This document shows, piece after piece, positions 7,917-16,070 of a stretch of DNA of 64,000 bases. The translations under genes were made by a program, and so were the position numbers. The notes under the pieces were generated by a model. The model was given only the letters and a program-made list of their open reading frames with translations. It had not been told where the DNA came from and ran no database searches. The stretch's first letter is position 1. Every line of letters starts with the position of its first letter. Source of the DNA: Thermodesulfovibrio aggregans (lineage in GTDB: Bacteria > Nitrospirota > Thermodesulfovibrionia > Thermodesulfovibrionales > Thermodesulfovibrionaceae); NCBI RefSeq assembly GCF_001514535.1, contig NZ_BCNO01000003.1, forward strand, positions 61,344 to 125,343. The letters are read 5' to 3'.

Positions 7917-8660
7917 ATGACAGGATGGTATCCAATTTTTCTTAAAGAGATGCTTCAGTTTAAGCGAAAGCTTCTTAGACTGGGATACATATTCTCAGCC
8001 ATGATGGCTCCAATTATTTATCTTGTTACATTCGGGCTCGGACTGGGAAGAACTGTAAGGCTGAGCGAAGGCACTGATTATTTAACATTTTTACTTCCAG
8101 GTCTTGTTGCAATGAGTTCAATGAATAACTCATACTCATGGGTCGCAAGCTCACTTAATCTGAGCAGGCTTTATTTTAAGACATTTCAGGTTTATATTCA
8201 GTCACCAATAAAGCCTTTTTCTATAATGATTGGAGAAGTTCTGGCTGGTATGGTAAAAGGGCTTTTTGCATCTCTGCTCATACTTATAGTTGGTTTTGTG
8301 GTGCCTTCAAAATTTTCCATAAATCTTATTTTTGTTATAACCCTCCTACTTAATTGTTTTATGTTTGCCAGTCTTGGGGTAATAACAGGAATGATAACAA
8401 AATCTCATGAAGACACTGCTACTTATTCCAACTTTTTTATAATGCCTATGGCTTTTTTCAGCGGAACATTTTTCTCAGTTGACCGAATACCAATGATTTT
8501 TAAACCGATAATTTATGTAATGCCACTTACACATACAAATATAGTTATAAGAAAAAATTGTCTTGATACTGAAGGAATTGTCTCTTTACTTGTAATCATA
8601 TTTTACTGCCTTTTCTTTTTTCTTGTTGGTTCAAATTTAATGAAAAAATACAGTGAGTAA
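7917..8660 (+). CDS. ABC-2 type transporter permease
   Basis: Inner-membrane partner of the ATPase directly upstream. 247 residues with six predicted hydrophobic spans. The ABC-2 features include the N-terminal amphipathic stretch WYPIFLKEMLQFKRK, the central YIQSPIKPFSIMIGEVLAG, and the later FFSGTFFSVDRIP before the last spans. It is similar in design to NodJ/DrrB-type permeases. The substrate is not evident from the sequence. Confidence 0.9.
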   Translation: MTGWYPIFLKEMLQFKRKLLRLGYIFSAMMAPIIYLVTFGLGLGRTVRLSEGTDYLTFLLPGLVAMSSMNNSYSWVASSLNLSRLYFKTFQVYIQSPIKPFSIMIGEVLAGMVKGLFASLLILIVGFVVPSKFSINLIFVITLLLNCFMFASLGVITGMITKSHEDTATYSNFFIMPMAFFSGTFFSVDRIPMIFKPIIYVMPLTHTNIVIRKNCLDTEGIVSLLVIIFYCLFFFLVGSNLMKKYSE

Positions 8661-8688
8661 ACAGTAGTCAATAGCCATGATTTTATTT

Positions 8689-8694
8689 TATACT
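8689..8694 (+). promoter_or_regulatory. -10 box of lytS-lytR (leaderless)
   Basis: TATACT ends seven bases before the lytS ATG, with no Shine-Dalgarno between. A weak TAGTCA at 8665-8670 (18-base spacing) is the best -35. The expected transcription start coincides with the start codon. Confidence 0.5.
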
Positions 8695-8701
8695 TTAACA
8701 A

Positions 8702-10405
8702 ATGGATATACTTGAATTAACTCTCATACTCTCCCAAAGGCTTAGTATTATAGCAACAGTAGCTTTTATCCTTTCAAGAATGCCTGCTCTGGGAAGAGTT
8801 CTTTCAAGAAAACCTTCAACTAAAGATAAATTAATTCTTACGATTGTATGTGGTGGTCTTGGGATACTTGGTACTTTCGGAGCAGTTGAGATTCACGGAG
8901 CACTTGCTAACTCAAGAGTTGTCGGAGTAATGGTTGGAGGTCTTCTTGGTGGACCCTTAGTAGGAGCTGGAGCAGGACTTATTGCAGGTGTTCACAGATA
9001 CTTTGTTGGTGGATTTACAGCTTTTTCATGTGGACTTTCAGCAGTTGTTGAAGGTTTTCTTGGTGGAGTTGTTTGCAGATACTGGAAAAAAGGATTAATT
9101 CCATGGCATGTGGCATGGTTAGCAGGTTTTGCTGGAGAGATAATTCAGATGCTTATTATTCTTACCTTTGCAAAGCCTTTTTCAGAAGCGGTAGAGCTTG
9201 TCAAAATTATCGCAATTCCAATGATTACTGTTAATTCCATGGGTGTTGCAATATTTATGCTTATAATAAAGTCTGCAGTAGAGCATCAGGAAAGAGTGGC
9301 TGCCATGCAGGCAAAGGCTACATTAAACATTACAAATCTTATTCTTCCTCATCTAAGGCAGGGGCTTAATGAAAACTCAGCACACAAAATTGCAAAAATT
9401 ATACTTGATACTCTTGGTGTTGCAGCTGTAGCAATTACAGACAGAAAAAAAATTCTTGCTCATGTTGGAATTGGGAGTGATCACCATCTTTGTGGGGCAC
9501 CTTTGCTTACAAAGGCAACACTGAATGCAATTAAAACAGGGGAAATCCAGATTGCCAATAAAAGAGAGGAAATTGGTTGTAGCAATCCCAAATGCAGATT
9601 AAGCTCTGCTGTAATTGTGCCTCTGAAAAGAAGAAAGGAGGTCATAGGCACTCTTAAACTTTATCATGAAAGGGAAAACAGCATTACTTCTGTTAACCTT
9701 GAGGTTGCCAGAGGTCTTGCCCACATATTTTCAACGCAACTTGAGATAGTTGAGCTTGACACGCTTGCAAGACTTAAAACAGAGGCAGAATTAAAATCAC
9801 TTCAGGCACAGATTCATCCCCATTTTATATTCAATGCCCTGAATACGATAATCTCTCTTATAAGAATTGAACCTGCAAAAGCAAGAGATTTACTCCTTAA
9901 TTTGGCAACATTTTTAAGATACAGCTTGAAAAAGGAAAAAGAAATACCATTAAGAGAAGAGCTTGCCTATGTGGAAGCTTATCTTTCCATTGAGCAGGCT
10001 CGCTACAGAGATAAGCTCACTGTTAATTACTACATAGAGCCAACAGTGGATCTTGATATATCTGTGCCCCCATTTACAATTCAGCCACTGGTGGAAAATG
10101 CTGTAAAACACGGATTAAAGCCAAAAATTGAAGGTGGTGAAATTTTAATAAAAATTCTTGACAAAGATGATAGTATCATAATTTCAGTTGAAGACAACGG
10201 TGTGGGAATAAGTAATTCTTTTCAGAGATTATCTGAAAAAGGCTCTGGACTGGGCTTATACCTTGTAAATGAAAGATTGAAAAGATTTTATGGAGAAGAA
10301 AGCACTCTTAACATACAAAGTTTTCCGGGCATCGGCACAGAGGTTACCTTTAAAATCCCTAAAAAATATGCTTTAAAAGATGTTGTTTTCAGCTATAGTA
10401 GTTGA
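8702..10405 (+). CDS. LytS/BtsS-type sensor histidine kinase
   Basis: Membrane sensor kinase of 567 residues. Residues 1-195 form the 5-6 span LytS-type sensor domain (GGLLGGPLVGAGAGLIAGVHRY). A GAF-like domain follows at about 215-350 with a Cys-rich patch (CGAP, GCSNPKC) that could bind a ligand or metal. The His_kinase core QIHPHFIFNALN (H372/H374) and an HATPase domain (VENAVKHG, DNGVGIS, GSGLGLYLVNERL) complete it. The response-regulator gene overlaps its 3' end by 26 bases. Pairs of this type in E. coli (BtsS/BtsR, YpdA/YpdB) sense pyruvate and induce CstA-family transporters. A cstA gene follows here, so pyruvate sensing is a reasonable inference. Confidence 0.9.
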   Translation: MDILELTLILSQRLSIIATVAFILSRMPALGRVLSRKPSTKDKLILTIVCGGLGILGTFGAVEIHGALANSRVVGVMVGGLLGGPLVGAGAGLIAGVHRYFVGGFTAFSCGLSAVVEGFLGGVVCRYWKKGLIPWHVAWLAGFAGEIIQMLIILTFAKPFSEAVELVKIIAIPMITVNSMGVAIFMLIIKSAVEHQERVAAMQAKATLNITNLILPHLRQGLNENSAHKIAKIILDTLGVAAVAITDRKKILAHVGIGSDHHLCGAPLLTKATLNAIKTGEIQIANKREEIGCSNPKCRLSSAVIVPLKRRKEVIGTLKLYHERENSITSVNLEVARGLAHIFSTQLEIVELDTLARLKTEAELKSLQAQIHPHFIFNALNTIISLIRIEPAKARDLLLNLATFLRYSLKKEKEIPLREELAYVEAYLSIEQARYRDKLTVNYYIEPTVDLDISVPPFTIQPLVENAVKHGLKPKIEGGEILIKILDKDDSIIISVEDNGVGISNSFQRLSEKGSGLGLYLVNERLKRFYGEESTLNIQSFPGIGTEVTFKIPKKYALKDVVFSYSS

Positions 10406-11153
10406 TGACGAACCCTATGCCAGGGAGGAATTGCTTTACATTCTTTCCCATTTTGATTCCTGCAGGGTAATAGGGCAGGCTGGTAATGCAAAGGATTGTA
10501 TATTTCTGTATTCAAAATTCAGACCTGATGTAGTCTTTCTTGATATTGAAATGCCTGATATGTCTGGAATTGAGGTGGCAAGACAGCTTGCAAAGTTTGA
10601 CAATCCCCCACTTATTGTTTTTGCAACCGCTTATGATGACTATGCAATTGAAGCCTTTGAGCTCGGAGCAGTTGATTACATTCTTAAACCCTTTGAAGAG
10701 AAAAGAATTGCTAAAACAATTATGCGAATAGAAAATCTCAAAAGAAATCAGGCTGAATGGAATGAAGCTGTTGGAAGACTTTCTCAGTTTCTTGAAAAGA
10801 AAAAGATTTTTAAAAAACTTCCTGTCCGGCAAAAAGCAGGTGTTATCAGTTTTGTTCCATTTATGGATATCTTATACTGCGAAGCAAGTGAAGGAGGAGT
10901 GAAAGTTATTACAGTAAAAGATGAATACTATTTTGATGGTACGCTTACAGAGCTTGAGACAAGACTTAAAGAAGAAGGTTTCATGAGGGTTCATAAAAGT
11001 TACATTGTAAATTTAAAAAGAATAGAAGCAGTGCTGCCATGGTTTAAAGGAACATACTGGATCGTGATTGAAGGTAAAAAAAATCAAATACCTGTGAGCA
11101 AATCAATTGTTAAAGAACTTAAAGAAGTTCTCGGGATAAAGTGTAGCAGTTAA
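10380..11153 (+). CDS. LytTR-family response regulator
   Basis: 257 residues: an N-terminal receiver with acidic pocket DDE, phospho-acceptor Asp55 (FLDIEMPDMSG), the T/K pair ATAYDDYAIEAF and LKPFEEKR, then a C-terminal LytTR DNA-binding domain from about residue 150 (YCEASEGGVKVIT, FMRVHKSYIVNLKRIEAVLPW). LytTR proteins bind short direct repeats spaced about two helical turns. Exactly such repeats lie right after this gene, ahead of cstA. It is the cognate partner of the overlapping LytS-type kinase. Confidence 0.93.
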   Translation: MLFSAIVVDDEPYAREELLYILSHFDSCRVIGQAGNAKDCIFLYSKFRPDVVFLDIEMPDMSGIEVARQLAKFDNPPLIVFATAYDDYAIEAFELGAVDYILKPFEEKRIAKTIMRIENLKRNQAEWNEAVGRLSQFLEKKKIFKKLPVRQKAGVISFVPFMDILYCEASEGGVKVITVKDEYYFDGTLTELETRLKEEGFMRVHKSYIVNLKRIEAVLPWFKGTYWIVIEGKKNQIPVSKSIVKELKEVLGIKCSS

Positions 11154-11204
11154 TTTCCATTCAATGCCCTCAGTTTCCACTCACATATAAAATTTTTCCA
11201 TTCA
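11154..11204 (+). promoter_or_regulatory. Three direct repeats, candidate LytTR operator of cstA
   Basis: TTTCCATTCA (11154-11163), TTTCCACTCA (11174-11183) and TTTCCATTCA (11195-11204), spaced 20 and 21 bp start to start, on one face of the helix. The inner CCAYTCA resembles the direct-repeat half-site described for E. coli YehT/BtsR (from memory: ACC-G/A-CT-C/T-A with about 13 bp between). The last repeat ends 11 bases before the -35 of the cstA promoter, a normal activator position. Confidence 0.65.
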
Positions 11205-11215
11205 TAGAGTTTTTA

Positions 11216-11244
11216 TTGTTCAAAGCTTCAATTCCTTATAGAAT
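11216..11244 (+). promoter_or_regulatory. cstA promoter
   Basis: TTGTTC (11216-11221), 17 bases, TAGAAT (11239-11244). The -35 is imperfect, consistent with activator dependence. A strong AAAAAGGAGG ribosome-binding site lies ahead of the ATG at 11280. Confidence 0.6.
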
Positions 11245-11279
11245 TATTATCAAAAACACAAAAAAGGAGGTGCCTTTTC

Positions 11280-13103
11280 ATGCATGCACTGGTGCTTGTA
11301 ATTATTGCAGCATGCGTATTTGTGCTTGCCTACAGGTTCTACAGTGCCTTTATTGCTGCAAAAGTTCTTGCCCTTGATGCGAATCGTCAGACTCCTGCAG
11401 TGAGACTTAATGATGGAAGAGACTATGTTCCAACAAATAAGTGGCTTATTTTCGGACATCATTTTGCAGCAATAGCTGGTGCTGGACCATTAATTGGACC
11501 TGTTCTGGCAGCACAATTTGGCTATCTGCCAGGGTTTTTGTGGATCCTGATAGGAGGTGTTCTTGCAGGTGCAGTTCATGATATGGTTGTTTTGTTTGCC
11601 TCTGTAAGGCATAATGGAAAATCTCTTGCAGAAGTTGCCAAAGCTCAGATAGGACCTGTTTCTTACTGGCTTGTTCTTGTAGCTACCCTGTTTTTATTAA
11701 TAATTGTTCTTGCCGGTGCTTCCATTGCCGTTGTTAATGCACTATTTAACAGTCCATGGGGTGCTTTTACTGTTGGAGTAACAATTCCAATTGCCATTTT
11801 TATCGGAGCCTATCTTAAGTGGCTAAGACCTGGAAAAATTGTTGAAGGAAGTATTATTGGTGTAGCTTTAATTATTCTTGCTGTTGTTCTCGGTCCGGTA
11901 ATTAAAGAGTCTGCTTTGGCACCATATTTTACTCTCAGCAAAAAGGAACTTTCAATTTTAATTCCTGTTTATGGATTCTTTGCTGCAGTGCTTCCTGTAT
12001 GGTTGCTTCTTGTTCCAAGAGACTATCTAAGTTCCTACATGAAATTCGGAACGATGTTTTTGCTTGCTATTGGCGTAATTCTTGTTAATCCAATAATTCA
12101 AATGCCTGCTACCACACAGTTTATCGCTGGTGGAGGACCTGTAATACCCGGTAAAGTCTGGCCCTTTATGTTTATTACAATTGCCTGCGGTGCTATTTCA
12201 GGTTTTCATTCTCTAGTGTCATCAGGAACAACACCAAAGATGGTGGAAAATGAAAAGGACATCAGAGTTATTGGCTATGGTGCAATGCTCACAGAGTCAT
12301 TTGTTGCATTGATGGCATTAATAGCTGCAACAGTGCTTCCAACAGCAGACTACTTTGCAATAAACAGCCCTCCAGCAGTTTTTCAGAAACTTGGCATGCA
12401 GGTTCAGGACCTTCCATTTCTTTCAGCACTCGTAGGTGAGGAACTTGCCGGTCGCCCAGGTGGAGCAGTTTCACTGGCAGTTGGAATGGCTGATATTTTC
12501 TCAAGAATTGGTGGATTAAGACATTTGATGAGTTACTGGTATCACTTTGCAATTATGTTTGAGGCTTTGTTCATTCTTACACTGATTGATGCTGGAACAA
12601 GAGTTGGAAGATATCTCATGCAGGAAATAGGCGGAGCAGTTTATCCAAAACTCAGGGACTATAAGTGGTGGCCCGGTGTAATTGCAACGAGTGCAATATT
12701 CACATTCTGCTGGGGATATCTTCTCTACACAGGAACAATCTCAACAATATGGCCACTGTTTGGAGTGAATAATCAACTTCTCGGTGGAATGGCACTGGCA
12801 ATAGCAACAACATTTCTTCTTAGAATGGGTAAAGCAAAATACATCTGGGTAACAATGATTCCAATGGCATTTTTACTTGTTACCACCATTGTTGCCGGTT
12901 ATCAAAATATTGTGAATAATTACCTGCCAAAGCATAATTATCTACTTGCTGTACTTTCTGCAGTAATGATTGTAATGGTCATATTAATTGTGGCAGACTC
13001 AGTAAGGGTTTGGATAGGTATCTTAAATGGCAAAATGCCGTTAATTAAAGAGACAGAAGAAACATCCATGAAAGAAGCTCCTACAAGATATCTATCTGAA
13101 TAA
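11280..13103 (+). CDS. cstA: CstA-family carbon starvation protein / probable pyruvate transporter
   Basis: Polytopic inner-membrane protein of 607 residues with about 16-18 hydrophobic spans. It has the family stretches DGRDYVPTNKWLIFGHHFAA, AGAGPLIGPVLAAQFGYLPG, GAVHDMVVLFASVRHNGKSL and ISGFHSLVSSGTTPKM. E. coli CstA and BtsT take up pyruvate, with earlier proposals of peptides. The preceding LytS/LytTR pair and operator-like repeats support pyruvate here. It is shorter than E. coli CstA (about 700 residues). It has its own promoter and a hairpin 3' of the stop. Confidence 0.93.
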   Translation: MHALVLVIIAACVFVLAYRFYSAFIAAKVLALDANRQTPAVRLNDGRDYVPTNKWLIFGHHFAAIAGAGPLIGPVLAAQFGYLPGFLWILIGGVLAGAVHDMVVLFASVRHNGKSLAEVAKAQIGPVSYWLVLVATLFLLIIVLAGASIAVVNALFNSPWGAFTVGVTIPIAIFIGAYLKWLRPGKIVEGSIIGVALIILAVVLGPVIKESALAPYFTLSKKELSILIPVYGFFAAVLPVWLLLVPRDYLSSYMKFGTMFLLAIGVILVNPIIQMPATTQFIAGGGPVIPGKVWPFMFITIACGAISGFHSLVSSGTTPKMVENEKDIRVIGYGAMLTESFVALMALIAATVLPTADYFAINSPPAVFQKLGMQVQDLPFLSALVGEELAGRPGGAVSLAVGMADIFSRIGGLRHLMSYWYHFAIMFEALFILTLIDAGTRVGRYLMQEIGGAVYPKLRDYKWWPGVIATSAIFTFCWGYLLYTGTISTIWPLFGVNNQLLGGMALAIATTFLLRMGKAKYIWVTMIPMAFLLVTTIVAGYQNIVNNYLPKHNYLLAVLSAVMIVMVILIVADSVRVWIGILNGKMPLIKETEETSMKEAPTRYLSE

Positions 13104-13112
13104 TCTCATGGA

Positions 13113-13152
13113 GAATCGGGTGCTGATTCATTCAGCCCCGATTCCAACTTTT
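13113..13152 (+). terminator. Hairpin after cstA
   Basis: GAATCGGG/CCCGATTC 8-bp stem continued, across a one-base bulge, by GCTGA/TCAGC, with a five-base loop. It is followed by CAACTTTTG, a short T-tract, so it is a plausible but imperfect intrinsic terminator. Confidence 0.6.
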
Positions 13153-13234
13153 GATAGAAAAAATATATTGAAAAATATCCCGACAATAGGTAAAATATTT
13201 GAGTTTCAACATAGGTTTATTTAAAAGGGGCGCG

Positions 13235-13825
13235 ATGGAAGAATTTCTTGAAATTGTTGACAAAGATGGCAGAATTCTCTCAATAGCTCCAAGAAGTATT
13301 ATACACGGCAATCCTTCTATGCTTCATAAAGTTATTCATGTTCTTGTTTTTAATTCAAAAAGTGAGTTACTCCTTCAAAAAAGAGCCTCTCATAAAGATG
13401 TTGCACCCGATAAATGGGATACCTCTGTTGGTGGACATATCATGCCCGGAGAAGACATTTTAACTGCAGCCAAAAGAGAGATGCTTGAAGAACTTGGCGT
13501 TGTGTCTGAAAATCTTAAATTTCTTTATACATATATTCATTCAAACGAATATGAAAGTGAACTTGTCTATACATACTGGACAGTTCATGAAGGACCTTTT
13601 AATTTCAATAAAAATGAAATTCAGGAAGTTGCGTTCTGGAGTATTGAAGAAATTCACAAATCTTTAAAATCTGACTTATTTAGTGATAATTTTAAGCACG
13701 AGTTCTTCAGATATATTTCAACCTACCCATTTATGCCTTTTAATTTTAACTATTCCATTCAGGAATTGGCAGGGTCTCCTTATTTATCCGGAGACCCGAT
13801 TTTTTTAAAGAATTTCTATCGCTGA
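13235..13825 (+). CDS. Nudix hydrolase
   Basis: About 196 residues. The Nudix box is [20 protein letters not shown] followed by ELGV, residues 66-89 from this start, with the full GX5EX7REUXEEXGU pattern. The set-up ([30 protein letters not shown]) resembles the YfcD/IPP-isomerase-like branch, so the substrate is a diphosphate that cannot be specified. The ATG at 13235 follows AAAAGGGG and is preferred over an upstream in-frame TTG at 13199. The last 18 or so codons run through a terminator hairpin and overlap the 3' end of convergent ndk by 21 bases, so the C-terminus may be a read-through tail. Confidence 0.85.
   Translation: MEEFLEIVDKDGRILSIAPRSIIHGNPSMLHKVIHVLVFNSKSELLLQKRASHKDVAPDKWDTSVGGHIMPGEDILTAAKREMLEELGVVSENLKFLYTYIHSNEYESELVYTYWTVHEGPFNFNKNEIQEVAFWSIEEIHKSLKSDLFSDNFKHEFFRYISTYPFMPFNFNYSIQELAGSPYLSGDPIFLKNFYR
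13772..13806 (+). terminator. Rho-independent terminator inside the Nudix 3' end
   Basis: Perfect 8-bp stem GGGTCTCC/GGAGACCC, loop TTATTTATCC, then GATTTTTTT. It is a canonical plus-strand terminator placed before the reading frame ends. Confidence 0.85.
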
Positions 13826-14221
13826 GAAAAAGTAAGGAATTTCATAGGCTGCTGATTGAGGTGAATCAGAACCATGTACTGCATTTCTTTCAATGTTTTC
13901 AGCAAAGTCTTTTCTAATTGTACCTTCCTCTGCCTGAGCAGGATTTGTTGCTCCCATAATTTTTCTTACCCTTGCTATTGCATCATCGCCTTCAATCACC
14001 ATCACTACAACAGGTCCTTCAGACATGAAATCAGTAAGTGACTCATAAAAAGGTCTTTCTTTGTGAACAATGTAAAAGCCCTTTGCCTGCTCCTTTGTCA
14101 TCTTGATCTTCTTAAGAGCTGCAATTCTCAATCCTTGCTTTTCAAATCTTGAAATTATCTCTCCAATAAGATTTTTTTTAACCGCATCTGGCTTAATTAT
14201 TACAAGAGTTTTCTCCATCAT
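13805..14221 (-). CDS. ndk: Nucleoside diphosphate kinase
   Basis: Transfers the gamma phosphate of ATP to NDPs; cytosolic oligomer. 138 residues with the signature NAVHGSDS carrying the phospho-histidine (His116 counted from the first Met), [16 protein letters not shown] at the start and [18 protein letters not shown]. Two adjacent ATGs (14221 and 14218) are possible; the first overlaps the mdh stop by four bases. It is the last gene of the etfB-etfA-fabD-mdh-ndk run. Confidence 0.97.
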   Translation of the reverse strand: MMEKTLVIIKPDAVKKNLIGEIISRFEKQGLRIAALKKIKMTKEQAKGFYIVHKERPFYESLTDFMSEGPVVVMVIEGDDAIARVRKIMGATNPAQAEEGTIRKDFAENIERNAVHGSDSPQSAAYEIPYFFSAIEIL

Positions 14222-15156
14222 ATCTTACCCTCCTCTCTTAGAATTTGTATCATGCTTTTTACTTCTTCTGTAGAGTTTGCAAAAGCTGCTCTTTCCTCAT
14301 CAGTAAGCTCAACTTCAACTATTTTTTCAACTCCCTGTTTGCCAAGCACAACAGGGACTCCGTTGAATACATCTTTTACTCCATATTCTCCATCAAGATA
14401 AACAGAACAGGGTAGAAGTCTCTTTTCATCAAGAATTATTGCTTTAATCATCTCAAAGGTTGATTGAGCGGGTGCATAATAGGCAGAGCCTGTTTTAAGG
14501 AGAGAAACAATTTCAGCACCACCTTCACGAGTTCTCTGAACAAGGGCTTCAATTTTCTCCTGTGAAAGCCATTTTGAAAGGGGTATACCTTTTACAGTTG
14601 TAAATCTTACAAGTGGAACCATGTAAAGACCATGTCCGCCAAGAACAAGAGTTTCTATATCACGGGGAGAAACTCCGAGTTCCATTGAAATGAAAGTCTT
14701 AAACCTTGATGAATCAAGAATTCCTCCCATTCCAATAACTCTCTTTCTATCAACGCCTGATAGAGCAAGTGTTAAATAAGCCATTACATCCATAGGATTT
14801 GTAACAACTATATAAATTGCCTGAGGACATTGAGGGGCAAGTTTATTTACAATGCCTCCAACAATATCTGCATTAGCCATCAACAAATCCTTTCTTCTCA
14901 TGCCAGGTTTTCTTGCCAGGCCTGCAGTTATTACAACTATATCTGAGCCTGCAAGATCATCAAGGCTGTTTGTTCCTGTAATTGATGCTTCTATGCCCAA
15001 TACAGCGGTGTTTTGCAAAATATCAAGAGCTTTGCCCTGTGGCATACCTTCAACAATATCATAGAGAACAACATCAGCAAGCCCGCTGTTTACAGCAAAG
15101 AGTGCAAGGGTTGCACCGACATTTCCTGCTCCGACAATACCTACTTTTTTTCTCAT
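14218..15156 (-). CDS. mdh: Malate dehydrogenase
   Basis: NAD-dependent malate/oxaloacetate interconversion. 312 residues of the LDH-like type: Rossmann GAGNVGAT, acidic Asp ending strand 2 (VVLYDIVEG), catalytic-loop arginines in [24 protein letters not shown], and catalytic His in [13 protein letters not shown]. The MRRKDL loop indicates malate rather than lactate specificity. Overlaps fabD and ndk by four bases on either side, so it is tightly co-translated with them. Confidence 0.95.
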   Translation of the reverse strand: MRKKVGIVGAGNVGATLALFAVNSGLADVVLYDIVEGMPQGKALDILQNTAVLGIEASITGTNSLDDLAGSDIVVITAGLARKPGMRRKDLLMANADIVGGIVNKLAPQCPQAIYIVVTNPMDVMAYLTLALSGVDRKRVIGMGGILDSSRFKTFISMELGVSPRDIETLVLGGHGLYMVPLVRFTTVKGIPLSKWLSQEKIEALVQRTREGGAEIVSLLKTGSAYYAPAQSTFEMIKAIILDEKRLLPCSVYLDGEYGVKDVFNGVPVVLGKQGVEKIVEVELTDEERAAFANSTEEVKSMIQILREEGKI

Positions 15157-16070
15157 CCTGAAACCTCCTTTTTAACATTGTTCAAATCTTCTAAGTTTTC
15201 TATGTTGTAAATCTTTACTGAAGAATCAATCCTTCTTATAAGTCCTGAAAGAACTTTACCGGGTCCAATTTCTATAAATGTATTAACTCCCTTTGAAATC
15301 ATGTATTTTACACAATCCTGCCATCTTACAGGGCTATAGAGCTGCCTTACAAAAGCATTCAAAATAGCCTCTGCTTCCTTAACCTCTACTGCATCAACAT
15401 TGCTAACAATTGGTATTTTTGAGTCATTAAAATTAAAACTTCTCAAAAATTGCCCAAACTCCTGCGCCACCTCTTTCATAAGCATACAATGGGAAGGGAT
15501 ACTTACCTGAAGAGGAACGACCTTTTTAGCACCCTTTTGCTTTGCCAGCTCTGATGCTTTTCTAACACCCTCTGCCTCTCCAGATATTACAATCTGTCCT
15601 GGACAGTTTAAATTCGCAAGATCAACATAGAAATTTTTTATGCTCTCACAGATTTGTTTAAGAGTCTCTTCATCAAGTCCTAAAACAGCAGCCATTGCAC
15701 CCTTACCCTCTGGTTGAGCACTCTGCATAAGCTGTCCTCTTTTTCTTGTAATTCTAATAGCATCACTAAAAGAGAAAACCTCTCCACAAAGTGCTGCTGT
15801 GTACTCTCCAAGTGAGTGTCCTGCCACATAAGCCGGTGAAATCCCTGAAACTGAAAATTCTCTCAGCAATGCATAGGATACAGTAAGTATTGCTGGCTGG
15901 GTATTTTCTGTTTTATTTAATTCAGTTTGAGGTCCTTCAAAGCATAACTTTGCAAGATCAAAACCCAAAATCTCACTAGCTGTTTCAAATAAATCCTTTG
16001 CACATACGGATAAATCTTTAGCCATTCCAACATATTGTGAGCCCTGTCCTGGAAAAACAAAGGCAATCAT
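15153..16070 (-). CDS. fabD: Malonyl-CoA:ACP transacylase
   Basis: Loads malonyl groups onto acyl carrier protein for fatty acid synthesis. 305 residues with the FPGQGSQ motif near residue 6, nucleophile Ser86 in GHSLGEY, the Arg of the KRGQLMQ helix, and the catalytic His in IPSHCMLM. The terminal region has FIEIGPGKVLSGL. It is placed without other fab genes, between etfA and mdh, with four-base overlaps. Confidence 0.96.
   Translation of the reverse strand: MIAFVFPGQGSQYVGMAKDLSVCAKDLFETASEILGFDLAKLCFEGPQTELNKTENTQPAILTVSYALLREFSVSGISPAYVAGHSLGEYTAALCGEVFSFSDAIRITRKRGQLMQSAQPEGKGAMAAVLGLDEETLKQICESIKNFYVDLANLNCPGQIVISGEAEGVRKASELAKQKGAKKVVPLQVSIPSHCMLMKEVAQEFGQFLRSFNFNDSKIPIVSNVDAVEVKEAEAILNAFVRQLYSPVRWQDCVKYMISKGVNTFIEIGPGKVLSGLIRRIDSSVKIYNIENLEDLNNVKKEVSG

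Noticed and set aside
13199-13234. TTG start for the Nudix gene
   Set aside because: The ATG at 13235 has AAAAGGGG directly upstream and begins at the conserved [11 protein letters not shown] segment.
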